From Halorussus halophilus (GTDB taxonomy: Archaea > Halobacteriota > Halobacteria > Halobacteriales > Haladaptataceae), in the NCBI RefSeq assembly GCF_008831545.1, contig NZ_CP044523.1, forward strand, positions 434,001 through 498,000: DNA of 64,000 nucleotides. The letters are read 5' to 3'. The notes under the pieces were generated by a model that worked only from the letters and a program-made list of their open reading frames with translations, did no database searches and was not told the DNA's origin. Below are positions 18,692 through 26,957 of this stretch, piece by piece; position 1 is the stretch's first letter; the number at the start of each line of letters is the position of its first letter. A program made the translations under genes and the position numbers.

Positions 18692-19339
18692 ATGGAGTCA
18701 GTAAAGAAAATCCTGCGGACAGTCCGTGATGAAGTTTACCGAATCGGCAACGAAATACGCTTGGTCTCTCCGGACCAAATATATGACGAAGACTGGTATG
18801 AGCGCATGGCGAACGACCCGCAATTACGCGCGGACGTAGAGCACATCGTCAACGTCCTCTACCAGGAGTTCCAGCCAGCATCCGTTATCGATTTAGGATG
18901 TGGTGTCGGCCACTACCTCAATAGCTTCCAGAAACGTGGCGCGAGCATCCACGGTGTTGAGGGTGCAGTCAGCGCATTCAATCACCTGCAGGTTCCAAAG
19001 TCGACGGTAGAACACCATGATCTTCGAACACCTTATTCAACGTCAGACAATTATGACCTCGTCGTGTGCTTCGAGGTAGCCGAACACCTTCCAGAATCCG
19101 CAGCGGAAACGCTGGTGGACTCTATCACAGGCTGTGGGCAGACTGTCACGTTCACGGCAGCGACGCCCGGCCAGAGCGGCACTCATCATATCAACCTACA
19201 ACCTCACGGATACTGGATTGACCTGTTTGAGAAACGCGGCTACGAGTACCGGGCTGAGCGAACACGAGAACTTCAAGAGGAAATGACGGTTGATGCGGCA
19301 ACTTGGATTCCGAAGAACTTGATGTTATTCTCGCGGTGA
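18692..19339 (+). CDS. Class I SAM-dependent methyltransferase
   Basis: A 215-residue protein with the SAM-binding motif VIDLGCGVGHYLNSF near residues 64-78, an acidic second strand (IHGVEGA) and a third motif DLVVCFEVAEHL. The size and the 'EVAEHLP' stretch fit small-molecule O-methyltransferases of the UbiG/Methyltransf_11 type. It follows the flippase gene closely on the same strand. A plausible job is methylation of a sugar in the repeat unit or capping of a chain end (inference). It ends the compact part of the locus before a long spacer. Confidence 0.8.
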   Translation: MESVKKILRTVRDEVYRIGNEIRLVSPDQIYDEDWYERMANDPQLRADVEHIVNVLYQEFQPASVIDLGCGVGHYLNSFQKRGASIHGVEGAVSAFNHLQVPKSTVEHHDLRTPYSTSDNYDLVVCFEVAEHLPESAAETLVDSITGCGQTVTFTAATPGQSGTHHINLQPHGYWIDLFEKRGYEYRAERTRELQEEMTVDAATWIPKNLMLFSR

Positions 19340-19831
19340 GATTGTCACAGGCCACGGTGTGTTTCTGCCCCATCGGCAGTCCTCAACCCGTTGTTTATAT
19401 TCGTCCCTACATTTCCAACGAACGTATGCTTGGTATATCGGATGTAAAAAATTTTCACCTACGATCCAGCCACGAATCACGTTCTCCGGTCTGCACGTAT
19501 ATGATACGCTAGTTGCCCTGCAAATCAAGGCCGCACCCATTGTTGACCGATAACATCTTCGCTCGGGATGCACTGCCGTTGGGAACACCACCTATACTCA
19601 AACTTCACACATCAAGTTGATGCTGGGAACGAATTTACATCCACGATTACATCAACTGAAGGAATGTAATCGCAGGCCACATTTACCCTACAGAACCGAG
19701 GTAGGTGCCTATAATAACCCAATCATTGATTTGAATCTGTACAGTCTCATAGCGATTTCTATCGAGAAATGAACCTTACAGGGGGCAGCGTCAATATCAA
19801 CACGCAAGGCCGAGAACCATCTCACCGTGAC
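19340..19831. other. AT-rich spacer with no recognised gene
   Basis: About 490 bases after the methyltransferase gene have a raised AT content and only short, featureless open frames on both strands. No transposase motif, RNA gene or repeat was recognised. The composition differs from the coding DNA around it and may be what remains of lost genes. Confidence 0.4.
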
Positions 19832-20092
19832 TTACGTGGAGCATATCAAGGCTCCCCTGTCGTCAAGTAGTCTATCCAGGTCTGAGATCGCGGCATCTTG
19901 GCCGTCCATGGCGGCCATGTGGTCGCCGCTCCCGGAAAGATAGCTTTTGATGCCGCGGCCGCGGAAAATCATCCGACTATCGAGAACTACCGTCTCCTGA
20001 TAGGCCCCGCTCAACGCGGCGTCAATCAGCGGGAGGACAACCTTAAGACCTTCTTTTGCGTCTACAACCGGTGGCAGAATTGACTGGTTCCC
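19832..20092 (-). pseudogene. Unrecognised gene fragment in the spacer before the polymerase gene
   Basis: A minus-strand open frame of about 85 codons ends at a TAA at 19832-19834. It contains protein-like sequence (VVLPLIDAALSGAYQETVV, then SYLSGSGDHMAAMDGQDAA and SDLDRLLDDRGALI) with the acidic bias of a haloarchaeal protein and local GC-rich third positions, unlike the AT-rich DNA around it. No start codon lies near the upstream end of the coherent part, so the 5' end seems to be missing. I do not recognise the family. It is probably the C-terminal remnant of a deleted gene, though a short functional gene starting at an internal ATG is not excluded. Confidence 0.4.
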
Positions 20093-20294
20093 TCTCGCAT
20101 TCCGAGCGTCATTTGAAACTAGTGAACATCTCGGAAGCAGTACGCAATCGAACCATTGCAGAAAGTATATGACAATCCGAATTGGTATACTATCGAATGG
20201 GTTTTCGTTTTAGGTCCTGCGTGTATCTGTCGCGCCGTTACCATCAAGAGCAATAAGAGAATTTTTATGTAGCGAGCAAGAGCCTCCTTCTAAC

Positions 20295-21887
20295 ATGGTC
20301 GCTATTCGGTTTACTAGCTATCCCCGGATAACAACTCTCGGCCTTGGCAGTGTTTTTCTGGCCGGTACTGCCGTTCTACATCCCAATCCAGCACCCTTGG
20401 CCATCTTCCTCGCCTGTTATGGCGTTCTTCTTCTCGGACTCCCTATCGCTGCAAACGATTTCGACGTATTCCATCCGGTCTCTTTCCTTGGTATTCTATA
20501 TTTGCTCGAAGTGGTCGGACCGGTTATTGACCTCGCAACCACGACTATGACAGAACATTCCCGCCTGCTTCTCGGTTACAACATGAACTACCTCCTTCAA
20601 CCGCTTTTGATAGTCCAGCTTGGTCTTGCAAGCCTCGTCATCGGCTACTTTTTACCCACCGGTGAGAAACTAGGTGGCGCACTTCCCACTCCGCCATCTA
20701 CATGGAACCGAGCGCGGTGTCGAACCGCGATTCGCGTCCTTAACTTGCTCGGATTCGTCTTCCTTATAGTGTTCGTCGTTGCGACTGACGTACCAACTAC
20801 GCTTGGCGAGTTCAGTCAAAAACGAAGCGGAGCCACAGTCTACATCCGCTACGGAGTTTACCTGCTATTGACAGCCGCACTCCTTGCCTTTGGCAACCAC
20901 GTACACCAACGACGCCCACTTCGCTCGCTGGAGATGTACCCGGTTGCCATCATCATCCTTGTTGCAATGATGTTCCCTATCTACACGAGTAACCGCGGCA
21001 GACTTATTTGGTTCATCATCAGCCTCCTCGTCGTCTATCACTACGTTCGCCGACGATTACCGCTCTACTGGGTTACAGCCACGGGAGTAATCAGCTTAAC
21101 TGTCGTAAGCTTGATGGGTGGAATACGAAAGGCCGGGCGTATCTCCGGGCCGCAAAACGTCTTGTCATATTTATCTCCTGACACCGCGCTGAAAGTCGTT
21201 GCAGGGGCAGACTTCGGTGGAATTACTGCTCTCAGCCACGTCATCCACCAGACGCCCGAGCAGTTACCGTTCAAATACGGCTCCACATTCCTCAAATGGA
21301 TTACTTTTCCTGTGCCTCGTGTATTCTGGCGGGAAAAACCGGTTCAGCTCTCGCGATACTTGGCGAGGGTCGTGTATGGAAAGAGTAACGGTACGCCCGG
21401 TACAGTTATTGCCGAATTCTATTTAAACTACGGAGTTATCGGCGTGGTCGTGGGAATGGCAATATTAGGCGTTTTATTGCGTGCAGTTTACGTTTATTTA
21501 GTCCGTTCGGAGAAGGTACTGCCCGTTACTCTCCTCTATATCGGTGTAACCATCTACGTATTCGCAGTGATGTTCCCTGCTAATGTGTCGAAAGCAATAA
21601 TCAGCGGGGTACTACGGTGTGGCCCCCTCGTGTTGTCAATTATCTACATTACGGGCGCCCGACCGATTGCGGCGATCCGTCGGGCACAGAACAACAATAC
21701 TCGAGCATCGTTAACAACACGGGCAGTTGCACAGTCGTACGCCTGGGAGAAGTTCGATACGTTGTATCAATCTCTAAACAGGGAGGCGAGCAACCAGAAA
21801 GGAGCGAAAACAGTTAAGAACTCGATAATTGTTGTTGCGATACAAGACTCAACGTGTGTCAAATACTTGCAGAAATTCCTTTTATAG
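20295..21887 (+). CDS. Wzy-like oligosaccharide repeat-unit polymerase
   Basis: A 530-residue membrane protein with about 10-12 hydrophobic segments. A long polar region follows them, containing PVPRVFWREKPVQLSRYL and SNGTPGTVIAEFYLNYG, the pattern of O-antigen/EPS polymerases, where a large outer loop precedes the last helices. The N-terminal FHPVSFLGILYLLEVVGP is typical of the oligosaccharide repeat unit polymerase family. Such enzymes join flipped repeat units on the outer face. The soluble C-terminal tail of about 60 residues (from RRAQNNN) is unusual and ends in AT-rich DNA. It may include a read-in from a rearrangement. The start at 20295 follows a long spacer. Confidence 0.78.
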   Translation: MVAIRFTSYPRITTLGLGSVFLAGTAVLHPNPAPLAIFLACYGVLLLGLPIAANDFDVFHPVSFLGILYLLEVVGPVIDLATTTMTEHSRLLLGYNMNYLLQPLLIVQLGLASLVIGYFLPTGEKLGGALPTPPSTWNRARCRTAIRVLNLLGFVFLIVFVVATDVPTTLGEFSQKRSGATVYIRYGVYLLLTAALLAFGNHVHQRRPLRSLEMYPVAIIILVAMMFPIYTSNRGRLIWFIISLLVVYHYVRRRLPLYWVTATGVISLTVVSLMGGIRKAGRISGPQNVLSYLSPDTALKVVAGADFGGITALSHVIHQTPEQLPFKYGSTFLKWITFPVPRVFWREKPVQLSRYLARVVYGKSNGTPGTVIAEFYLNYGVIGVVVGMAILGVLLRAVYVYLVRSEKVLPVTLLYIGVTIYVFAVMFPANVSKAIISGVLRCGPLVLSIIYITGARPIAAIRRAQNNNTRASLTTRAVAQSYAWEKFDTLYQSLNREASNQKGAKTVKNSIIVVAIQDSTCVKYLQKFLL

Positions 21888-22239
21888 TATATATAATTAG
21901 AATTAATTAATAAAATCCGAGAGTTGTTTTCTGCAAACCTGCATGTCAACCCCCGTTGGGAGTCGCCAAGAGTGACCCGCAAAAGCGATGCAGACGTTCG
22001 CCGATGGAGATATTTTCCAGGGATACCATGTTTTCAAACGATTTACTAAACCATTTCCGGGTTTTTCTCCACGAAAGTCTGGCTGGTGGTTAGAAGCTTA
22101 ATAATCGCAAATCGGGGGGTTATTACCATATTCTTACAAATATGAAACAGGGACTTCACATGTTCTACGGGTTCTATCGAAAATTGACAATCACTTCTTT
22201 GTATAGAACGTGAAGAATTGCATGCTTGTGGTTCTCTGC
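21888..22239. other. AT-rich junction after the glycan locus
   Basis: The first 40 bases after the polymerase stop are almost pure A/T and include a T-rich run that could end transcription. The remainder is AT-rich, with no open frame that looks like protein. It marks the change from the glycan locus to a zone of gene fragments. Confidence 0.4.
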
Positions 22240-22390
22240 TGTAGCTCACAGTTTTCCCGCAAACTTGTGATGTAATCGCCACATCCACCGTGGCATCTGC
22301 TAGAACCACGGGGATAGACCCATAGTCGAATCCTCGGCCATTCATTTCCATTACTTCATCCAAAGTCCAACAGAGTACCGCATCGACGAC
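22240..22390 (-). pseudogene. Unrecognised conserved-looking protein fragment
   Basis: The minus strand encodes VDAVLCWTLDEVMEMNGRG followed by FDYGSIPVVLADATVDVAI, a well-formed globular-type sequence. After about 45 codons it runs into AT-rich, low-quality sequence. It starts directly after the stop of the frameshifted gene at 22394-22989 and has no start codon of its own. It may be the continuation of that gene beyond a stop, or another gene truncated at both ends. I do not recognise the family. The neighbourhood suggests plasmid or virus origin. Confidence 0.4.
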
Positions 22391-22393
22391 TGC

Positions 22394-22989
22394 TCACCTG
22401 GACCTGCTCTCGCCACCTCCCGTGATGAACGTGTTCACACTACCGCCGAACGTGTGAACCGCTTCACAGTCGACGAGCAGGGCCTTCGGCTTACGCTCCA
22501 CGCCCGTCGCCGTCTCCACCCTCGTCGCCTCCCGCAGTTGCACGCCGTCGACATCGCCCGCCATTGCGTCGATGAGGTCGTAGGCGTACCGCCGCGACAC
22601 GCCGACACAGCCCTTAATCGCGGGGGCCGTCACTGCCACCTTCGGCTGTGCGGCCCCACCTTTGTTCTGGGGGAACGCCAGCACCACGGCGTACTTCTGC
22701 TCTTTGGTGGTCTTCTCGGTGCCGACATCGCCAAGTGCCGCCACGCGCTCCTCGAGCGCGTCCACGCTCGTGGCGAACTCCTCGACCTGCTGGTGGAACT
22801 GCGTCCCGGCCGCCGGCAGGTCCTCGACCGTGTCGATGTCCGCCACCGTCAGCGCCCGCAGCGTCGCCGTCACCAGCGGCAGATACCTCCCGTTGCCGTC
22901 GCCACCGTATCCTGCAGGTCCGCGACCTCGCATTCGAGCGCCTCTAGACGTGCAGTCACGTCCTGCACCGCCTCGTCGTCCTGCGTCAT
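22394..22989 (-). pseudogene. Frameshifted coiled-coil / helix-turn-helix protein of plasmid or virus type
   Basis: An ATG at 22989 starts a typical coiled-coil N-terminus (VQDVTARLEALECEVADLQD) that runs into a TGA after about 40 codons. The neighbouring frame then carries on with LPLVTATLRALTVADIDTVE, a second coiled-coil (VEEFATSVDALEERVAALG) and a C-terminal HTH-like region, GVSRRYAYDLIDAMAGDVDG. Joining the two frames near 22885-22895 gives one sensible protein of about 197 residues. So a single-base indel in the GGGAGG run, or a sequencing error there, breaks the gene. Proteins with this design are common near replication or regulatory genes of haloarchaeal plasmids and proviruses, but the exact role is unknown. 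Confidence 0.6.
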
Positions 22990-23134
22990 GGCTCACAACC
23001 CTACGTTGGCGGACTCAGCGCGACAAGTGAGACGTCTGTCAGGCAGAGGCGATACGTCTGCCAGGCCTCTGAGTCCCCAAGCGTCGCAACCTCTCGTTCG
23101 AGCGCGGTGAGTCGGGCGACGAGGTCCCGTGATC

Positions 23135-23242
23135 GTAGTTCACTTCGTTCCAGAGTGCGGCCGACGCGTCAAGGAGTTCGAGAAGTAGCTGCCGGTCCTT
23201 CAGGGAGCGCGGCTTGACCTCGAACCTGTTGGTACGCTGCAT
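23135..23242 (-). mobile_element. tnpB: 5' stub of an IS200/IS605-type TnpB (IS1341-like) gene
   Basis: The first 36 codons from an ATG at 23242 read MQRTNRFEVKPRSLKDRQLL and then LDASAALWNEVNY. This is the characteristic start of haloarchaeal TnpB proteins, the RNA-guided nucleases of IS1341/IS605 elements. Homology stops at the NY residues. The sequence then continues in another frame as a coiled-coil stretch (LVARLTALEREVATLGDSE) that has nothing to do with TnpB and resembles the coiled-coil of the next minus-strand gene. The catalytic RuvC domain is absent, so the stub cannot be a nuclease. Confidence 0.7.
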
Positions 23243-23300
23243 CGCCGATTAAAACGTACTCCCCGAACCATTATAGACATTGGTTTGCTACTGGTTCCAT

Positions 23301-23447
23301 ATGGGCAAGCCACACACTATCTACATTGAGGTTGATGATGACAAACAGTACGAGGAATTGCACCGAATCAAGAAGAAACACGGGATGACCTGGAAGGGAC
23401 TATTGTTACAAGGTGCACGGCGAATGGAAGGCGACGACGTCGTCTAA
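23301..23447 (+). CDS. Small conserved haloarchaeal protein (48 residues)
   Basis: The frame from ATG 23301 to TAA 23445-23447 encodes 48 residues starting MGKPHTIYIEVDDD. It has an ELHRIKKKHGMTWKGLLLQG helix and an acidic C-terminus. The design, a short beta-strand followed by two helices, resembles ribbon-helix-helix DNA-binding proteins, and near-identical small proteins are familiar from haloarchaeal genomes and plasmids. Codon use is that of a real gene. An ATTATAGA element about 30 bases upstream could be the promoter. It may regulate plasmid or provirus genes, but its targets are unknown. Confidence 0.65.
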   Translation: MGKPHTIYIEVDDDKQYEELHRIKKKHGMTWKGLLLQGARRMEGDDVV

Positions 23448-23750
23448 GTGGGGAGTTTCCAACTTGGCCGCGCAGTAATCTACGGCAGCGGATACCCGCG
23501 CTTCTTCACCCCCGAACAGAGTTGTTTTCCGCGTCTATGCGTCACGGGAGGTCGTTTGTGGGTGCAGACAATTAGAATCCACAGTCCTCACCCAGTAGAT
23601 GGAAGCACTACAGAACATCCAAGAGTCCACACCTTCACCGATGACCTCACAATCATCCGTGGTAGACTCCGCTTTGGTCAGTCACAAAGCGCAACAGTTT
23701 AGCACCCGCACTAACCACGACTCAAATCACGGAGACGGAGTTACGAATCT
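23448..23750. other. Spacer without recognised gene
   Basis: About 300 bases between the small protein gene and the DUF4330 gene. A plus-strand frame starting at 23599 runs through it into the DUF4330 gene in another frame, but its Ser/Thr-rich sequence has no protein-like pattern. No RNA, repeat or insertion sequence end was recognised. Confidence 0.4.
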
Positions 23751-24245
23751 ATGGATTTTATTGACGACCAAGGCCGCCTCTTCGGCAAGATTAACATCAT
23801 CGACGCGCTTGCAGTCCTCCTCGTCCTCGCGGTCGCTGCCGCTGGCACAGCATTCGTTCTCGGAGCAGACGAGCAAGCAACGACCACCAACCAGAAAACC
23901 AATCAACAAACGAAAACCACAGTCACCTATCAAGTCACTGGCGTTCAACCGTACGTCGCCGACGCGATTCCCAACGGCCCTATCAAATCAGACGCAATCG
24001 CTGCCGTCACGAACAAGTCCGTCCGACCGACTGAAGTCATCGTCACGGACCAGAACGGAACGCTCTATGATCGACCCCATCCCCGGAAGAAAACTGTAAC
24101 TCTACAGCTCTCGCTCAACACCACGAAGAGAGAGAATGACGTCCTCTTCAGAGACAAACCGCTCGAAGTCGGCCGCCAGCTCACACTCGACTTCGGCCCG
24201 GTCACCGTGAAGGGAACCGTCACGAAGCTCACGCCCAAGAACTGA
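23751..24245 (+). CDS. DUF4330 family membrane-anchored protein
   Basis: A 164-residue protein that starts MDFIDDQGRLFGKINIIDAL followed by one strong transmembrane segment (about residues 21-42), the hallmark of the DUF4330 family. The rest is an outward-facing beta-rich domain with several NxT/S sites. The family is of unknown function and often lies near exopolysaccharide genes in haloarchaea. A role in envelope glycan export or assembly is inferred from context only. Its TGA overlaps the ATG of the next gene (TGATG at 24243-24247), so the two should be translated together, but the partner is broken. Confidence 0.75.
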   Translation: MDFIDDQGRLFGKINIIDALAVLLVLAVAAAGTAFVLGADEQATTTNQKTNQQTKTTVTYQVTGVQPYVADAIPNGPIKSDAIAAVTNKSVRPTEVIVTDQNGTLYDRPHPRKKTVTLQLSLNTTKRENDVLFRDKPLEVGRQLTLDFGPVTVKGTVTKLTPKN

Positions 24246-24757
24246 TGACGAACCAGACCCAACGCATCGCCGACGACTCGACGCTCGTCTGACTCGTCCA
24301 CGCCGCCGTAGCCCAGCTCCGGGCGTGGGTCGCCGCGTCGTGGCTCGTCACCACCTGCACGACAATCACGAGTACCCTCGCCACTGCGACCGATGCATCG
24401 TTACTCGCTGAAGGCGTCCGAACGAACGTCTACTGGATTCGCCACTCCTTCCTCTACCGTTGGCTCATCAAGGAATCGGAACCCGACGTCGTCGTCATCG
24501 ACCTCCGGGAAACGTACACTGTCGGTCCAGTCATCGCGCTTCTCGACCGACTCACGCCTGTCGCCGAACGAGCGTGGAAAGACTCTTTCGCCCACCGCCT
24601 GAGCCAAAAACTCCGCAGTTCCTCCAAACGAGCGTGGATTACGAACTCTCGAACCATCCAACTCCTCCGCGCGGCATTGGAACCCCCGGAACTCCCCGAT
24701 GAGTCGTCGGCTTCGGACGAACGAGGGACTTCCGACACCGAGGACCACTCAAACTAA
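24245..24757 (+). pseudogene. Partner gene of DUF4330, interrupted by one in-frame TGA
   Basis: Starting at the ATG coupled to the DUF4330 stop, 15 codons are followed by a TGA at 24290-24292. The same frame then runs open for 154 codons to a TAA at 24755-24757. The downstream part is clearly protein-like: VAQLRAWVAASWLVTTC, WIRHSFLYRWLIKESEPDVV, VIDLRETYTVGPVIALLDRL and an acidic tail. One C-to-T change (CGA to TGA) explains the break. Intact versions would be about 170 residues with a membrane-proximal helix. No ATG or GTG start lies soon after the stop. It is probably a recent pseudogene, though a sequencing error is possible. The function is unknown and the pairing with DUF4330 suggests a shared role. 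Confidence 0.7.
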
Positions 24758-24937
24758 TTCTCACACGTGGCGCAAAATCATAATGAATGTTCGCTCGACC
24801 GCACGCTGAGTTACCACGTCATCTAGATACTGTTCTTCCGAAAGCCCTCGCATCTGCTTGGGATTGTCCGTGTATCGATGGACGTACGATAGCAGCAGAT
24901 GGTGATACGACTTCTCTATCCAGAAAGAGGCATGGAA

Positions 24938-25405
24938 TCAGTTTCCAAGAAAGCTGTTCAGTTCGTTAAATTCGTCAGGTGAAAGAATGATCTTGGTATC
25001 GAACCCATCGAATCGTTTGAAGTCGTCGTCGATCGTCAACACAGTATTTACCCCTTCGTCGATCGCTACCTGCGCATAGTACCCGTCCCAGCCACCAACA
25101 TTTGCGTCATTCGACTGAGAAAGTCCGCCTCGAACTACGTCTTCGGACATCCCGTCGTACCAATGGATTCGCTTTGCGTCCATAAAATTCTGTAGAAGCC
25201 GGGACGCATCTGCGTTTGAACGCCCGTAGTACGTCGTCAGGACGTTGTGCGCTCCGACCAGTGCAGGATACGGAACAACGGCATCTATGTCTCCAGCGAT
25301 GGAATCTTGGACGTACGAAAGCGCGGCATCACGAACAAGGGCGTCTGTATGTGCGAGTGTAATCACCCCGACGTCGAAAAGATAGGGGCCACCAGCGTCA
25401 CTCAT
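24938..25405 (-). CDS. PIN-domain ribonuclease toxin (VapC-like)
   Basis: A 155-residue protein read from the ATG at 25405. PYLFDVGVITLAHTD gives the first PIN Asp, and TVLTIDDDFKRFDGFDTKIILS is the C-terminal PIN core with the last acidic residues. PIN toxins cut RNA and are held in check by a cognate antitoxin encoded just upstream. Here the upstream frame overlaps the start by 8 bases, as in a real vapBC pair, but only its 3' part remains. Expression and control of the toxin are therefore in doubt. The longer open frame that extends upstream of 25405 is not real. Confidence 0.75.
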   Translation of the reverse strand: MSDAGGPYLFDVGVITLAHTDALVRDAALSYVQDSIAGDIDAVVPYPALVGAHNVLTTYYGRSNADASRLLQNFMDAKRIHWYDGMSEDVVRGGLSQSNDANVGGWDGYYAQVAIDEGVNTVLTIDDDFKRFDGFDTKIILSPDEFNELNSFLGN

Positions 25406-25547
25406 CGCTGTTCTTCTCCGCTCCCCTCCGAACAGCGTCTCTGTGCTTCTGGACGATTGGGCCGGGTCCTTCGCCAAGCGGAGCCGTCTCCCCGCGATCC
25501 GAAGACGTTTCCTCAACGAGGCGTTCCATGCGCTCAAGAATTGATAA
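25398..25547 (-). pseudogene. Truncated antitoxin of the PIN toxin
   Basis: The minus-strand frame ending with TGA at 25398-25400 encodes SILERMERLVEETSSDRGE, then PLGEGPGPIVQKHRDAVRRG and an acidic end. This is the C-terminal, toxin-binding type of tail of a VapB-like antitoxin. It overlaps the toxin start by 8 bases. The N-terminal DNA-binding part is missing because the sequence switches near 25545 to a truncated gene on the other strand. An internal ATG at 25529 could still yield a 43-residue peptide able to bind the toxin (inference). Confidence 0.55.
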
Positions 25548-26722
25548 GGGTTGACGATGCCACTGAAGGCCCAGCATACGACCTTATCAGCAACCAAGAC
25601 AAAACCCTCACAGTAGACGCCGGTGGTGGAGCGGACTACACGTCGATTCAGGACGCCGTGGATGCCGTGCCGAAACTCCTCCGGCACGAATACCTCATCG
25701 ACGTGGCCGCAGGCATCTACGACGAGGACGTCATTATTCGCGGCAGCCACAACATCGGGTTCACCGAAGGCGACACCCTCCTTGCAGCCGATGGCACCGC
25801 CATCTCTGCGGGCGAAAACGCTGGTCTCCAGATTGTCGGTGACATCAGCGCCCCCTCAAACGTCTCCGTCAACTCCATCACTGTCACAGGCTGTGTCGGC
25901 ACCGAGATGCCGCAAGTCATGGGGGTCGAACTCACCGGTCAAACCCCATACTTGGATGAACCGGCGTCGTATGCCGTCTCCGGCTCTACAGAGGGATTCC
26001 TAAATGAAGTTCACTTCACGGGGGCCAACAAGTACGGCGCGCTCGCCTATGCGTCCCGACTCCACATGCGGTCATGCGATCTCGGCAGCGGCCACAACAG
26101 CGGGATATACGGTAAGCGTGGCGCACTCGTCGAAGCTCGGAACACATCGGGGTCGCCAACCTACGACGTGGAGCTGACCGAAGGGTCGCGGGCGTTCCTC
26201 CAGCCCACTGTCTCCGGCGAGAACTTCGCCATCAACCATAGTTGCTTCCTCGTGCTTCGCGGTGAGGAAGTGCATTACCCGAACGGTGTCGAATACGTGC
26301 AGCCGACCTCCGTAAAAGACACTGGATCGACCGACCAATCAGTAGCCAGTATCTCGGGGACTACAGTCCAGTACGATACAGAAGTATACGATAATGGCGG
26401 TCACTACGACACGTCAAACTACCAGTATACCGCGCCAGTGAATGGCATTTACGACGTGACCGCTCGACTTCAGTATCTCAGTGTCACGTCCGGGACGGAG
26501 ATTCAGGCGAAACTCTTCGTGAACGGGTCGACTGAGAAAACCCAATCAAAGCGAACGGCGAACTACGCTAACCCCGTCATCGAAGTGTCCGACGAACTCT
26601 CGCTCACCAAAGGCGATACGGTCGAAGTCAGGGCGCGGCACAACGAAGGCAGCAGCCTCAACATCAACAACGACTTTGAACCAACTGCGCACGCGACGTA
26701 CTCGCTCAAAGAAGCACTCTAA
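25541..26722 (+). CDS. Virus-like beta-helix / C1q-like structural protein, 5' truncated
   Basis: The coherent part begins near 25541 (an in-frame TTG). It encodes a right-handed beta-helix, pectate-lyase-like region, DAGGGADYTSIQDAVDAVP and following, ending near residue 260. Next comes a jelly-roll domain of the C1q/TNF type (DTEVYDNGGHYDTSNYQYTA, NGIYDVTARLQYLSV) up to the C-terminus. Tail-fibre and host-recognition proteins of haloarchaeal tailed viruses have this order. The frame stays open upstream to 25247, but that part is antisense to the PIN and antitoxin genes and lacks protein character, so the natural N-terminus is probably lost. No other virion gene lies nearby. It is a provirus leftover or was recruited as a surface protein. 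Confidence 0.65.
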   Translation: MIRVDDATEGPAYDLISNQDKTLTVDAGGGADYTSIQDAVDAVPKLLRHEYLIDVAAGIYDEDVIIRGSHNIGFTEGDTLLAADGTAISAGENAGLQIVGDISAPSNVSVNSITVTGCVGTEMPQVMGVELTGQTPYLDEPASYAVSGSTEGFLNEVHFTGANKYGALAYASRLHMRSCDLGSGHNSGIYGKRGALVEARNTSGSPTYDVELTEGSRAFLQPTVSGENFAINHSCFLVLRGEEVHYPNGVEYVQPTSVKDTGSTDQSVASISGTTVQYDTEVYDNGGHYDTSNYQYTAPVNGIYDVTARLQYLSVTSGTEIQAKLFVNGSTEKTQSKRTANYANPVIEVSDELSLTKGDTVEVRARHNEGSSLNINNDFEPTAHATYSLKEAL

Positions 26723-26957
26723 GGCCGCCTTGTATGCACGGCCGTGCTTACTGTGCAGGAACGTTCAATTAGCGATAACTGCTTTGCAATTTGATTGGTA
26801 TTCAGTTTGTCGCACATGTTTAGAAACTTCAGTAATCGCGTAGCGTAACCCGTTGCCAGCCAGAAACCAATACTCGCGCAGACCGAGGGAATAGTGTCTT
26901 TGGCGTCTTGCAAATCAACGGCTATCTTTTTACCTCTGCACTTCTCGGACGTGAATA

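Noticed and set aside
22454-23110. 218-residue plus-strand open frame
   Set aside because: His/Arg-rich antisense of the frameshifted coiled-coil gene; no protein-like pattern.
24290-24292. UGA as selenocysteine codon
   Set aside because: No selenoprotein family fits, there is no insertion element recognisable behind it, and Halobacteria are not known to make selenoproteins.
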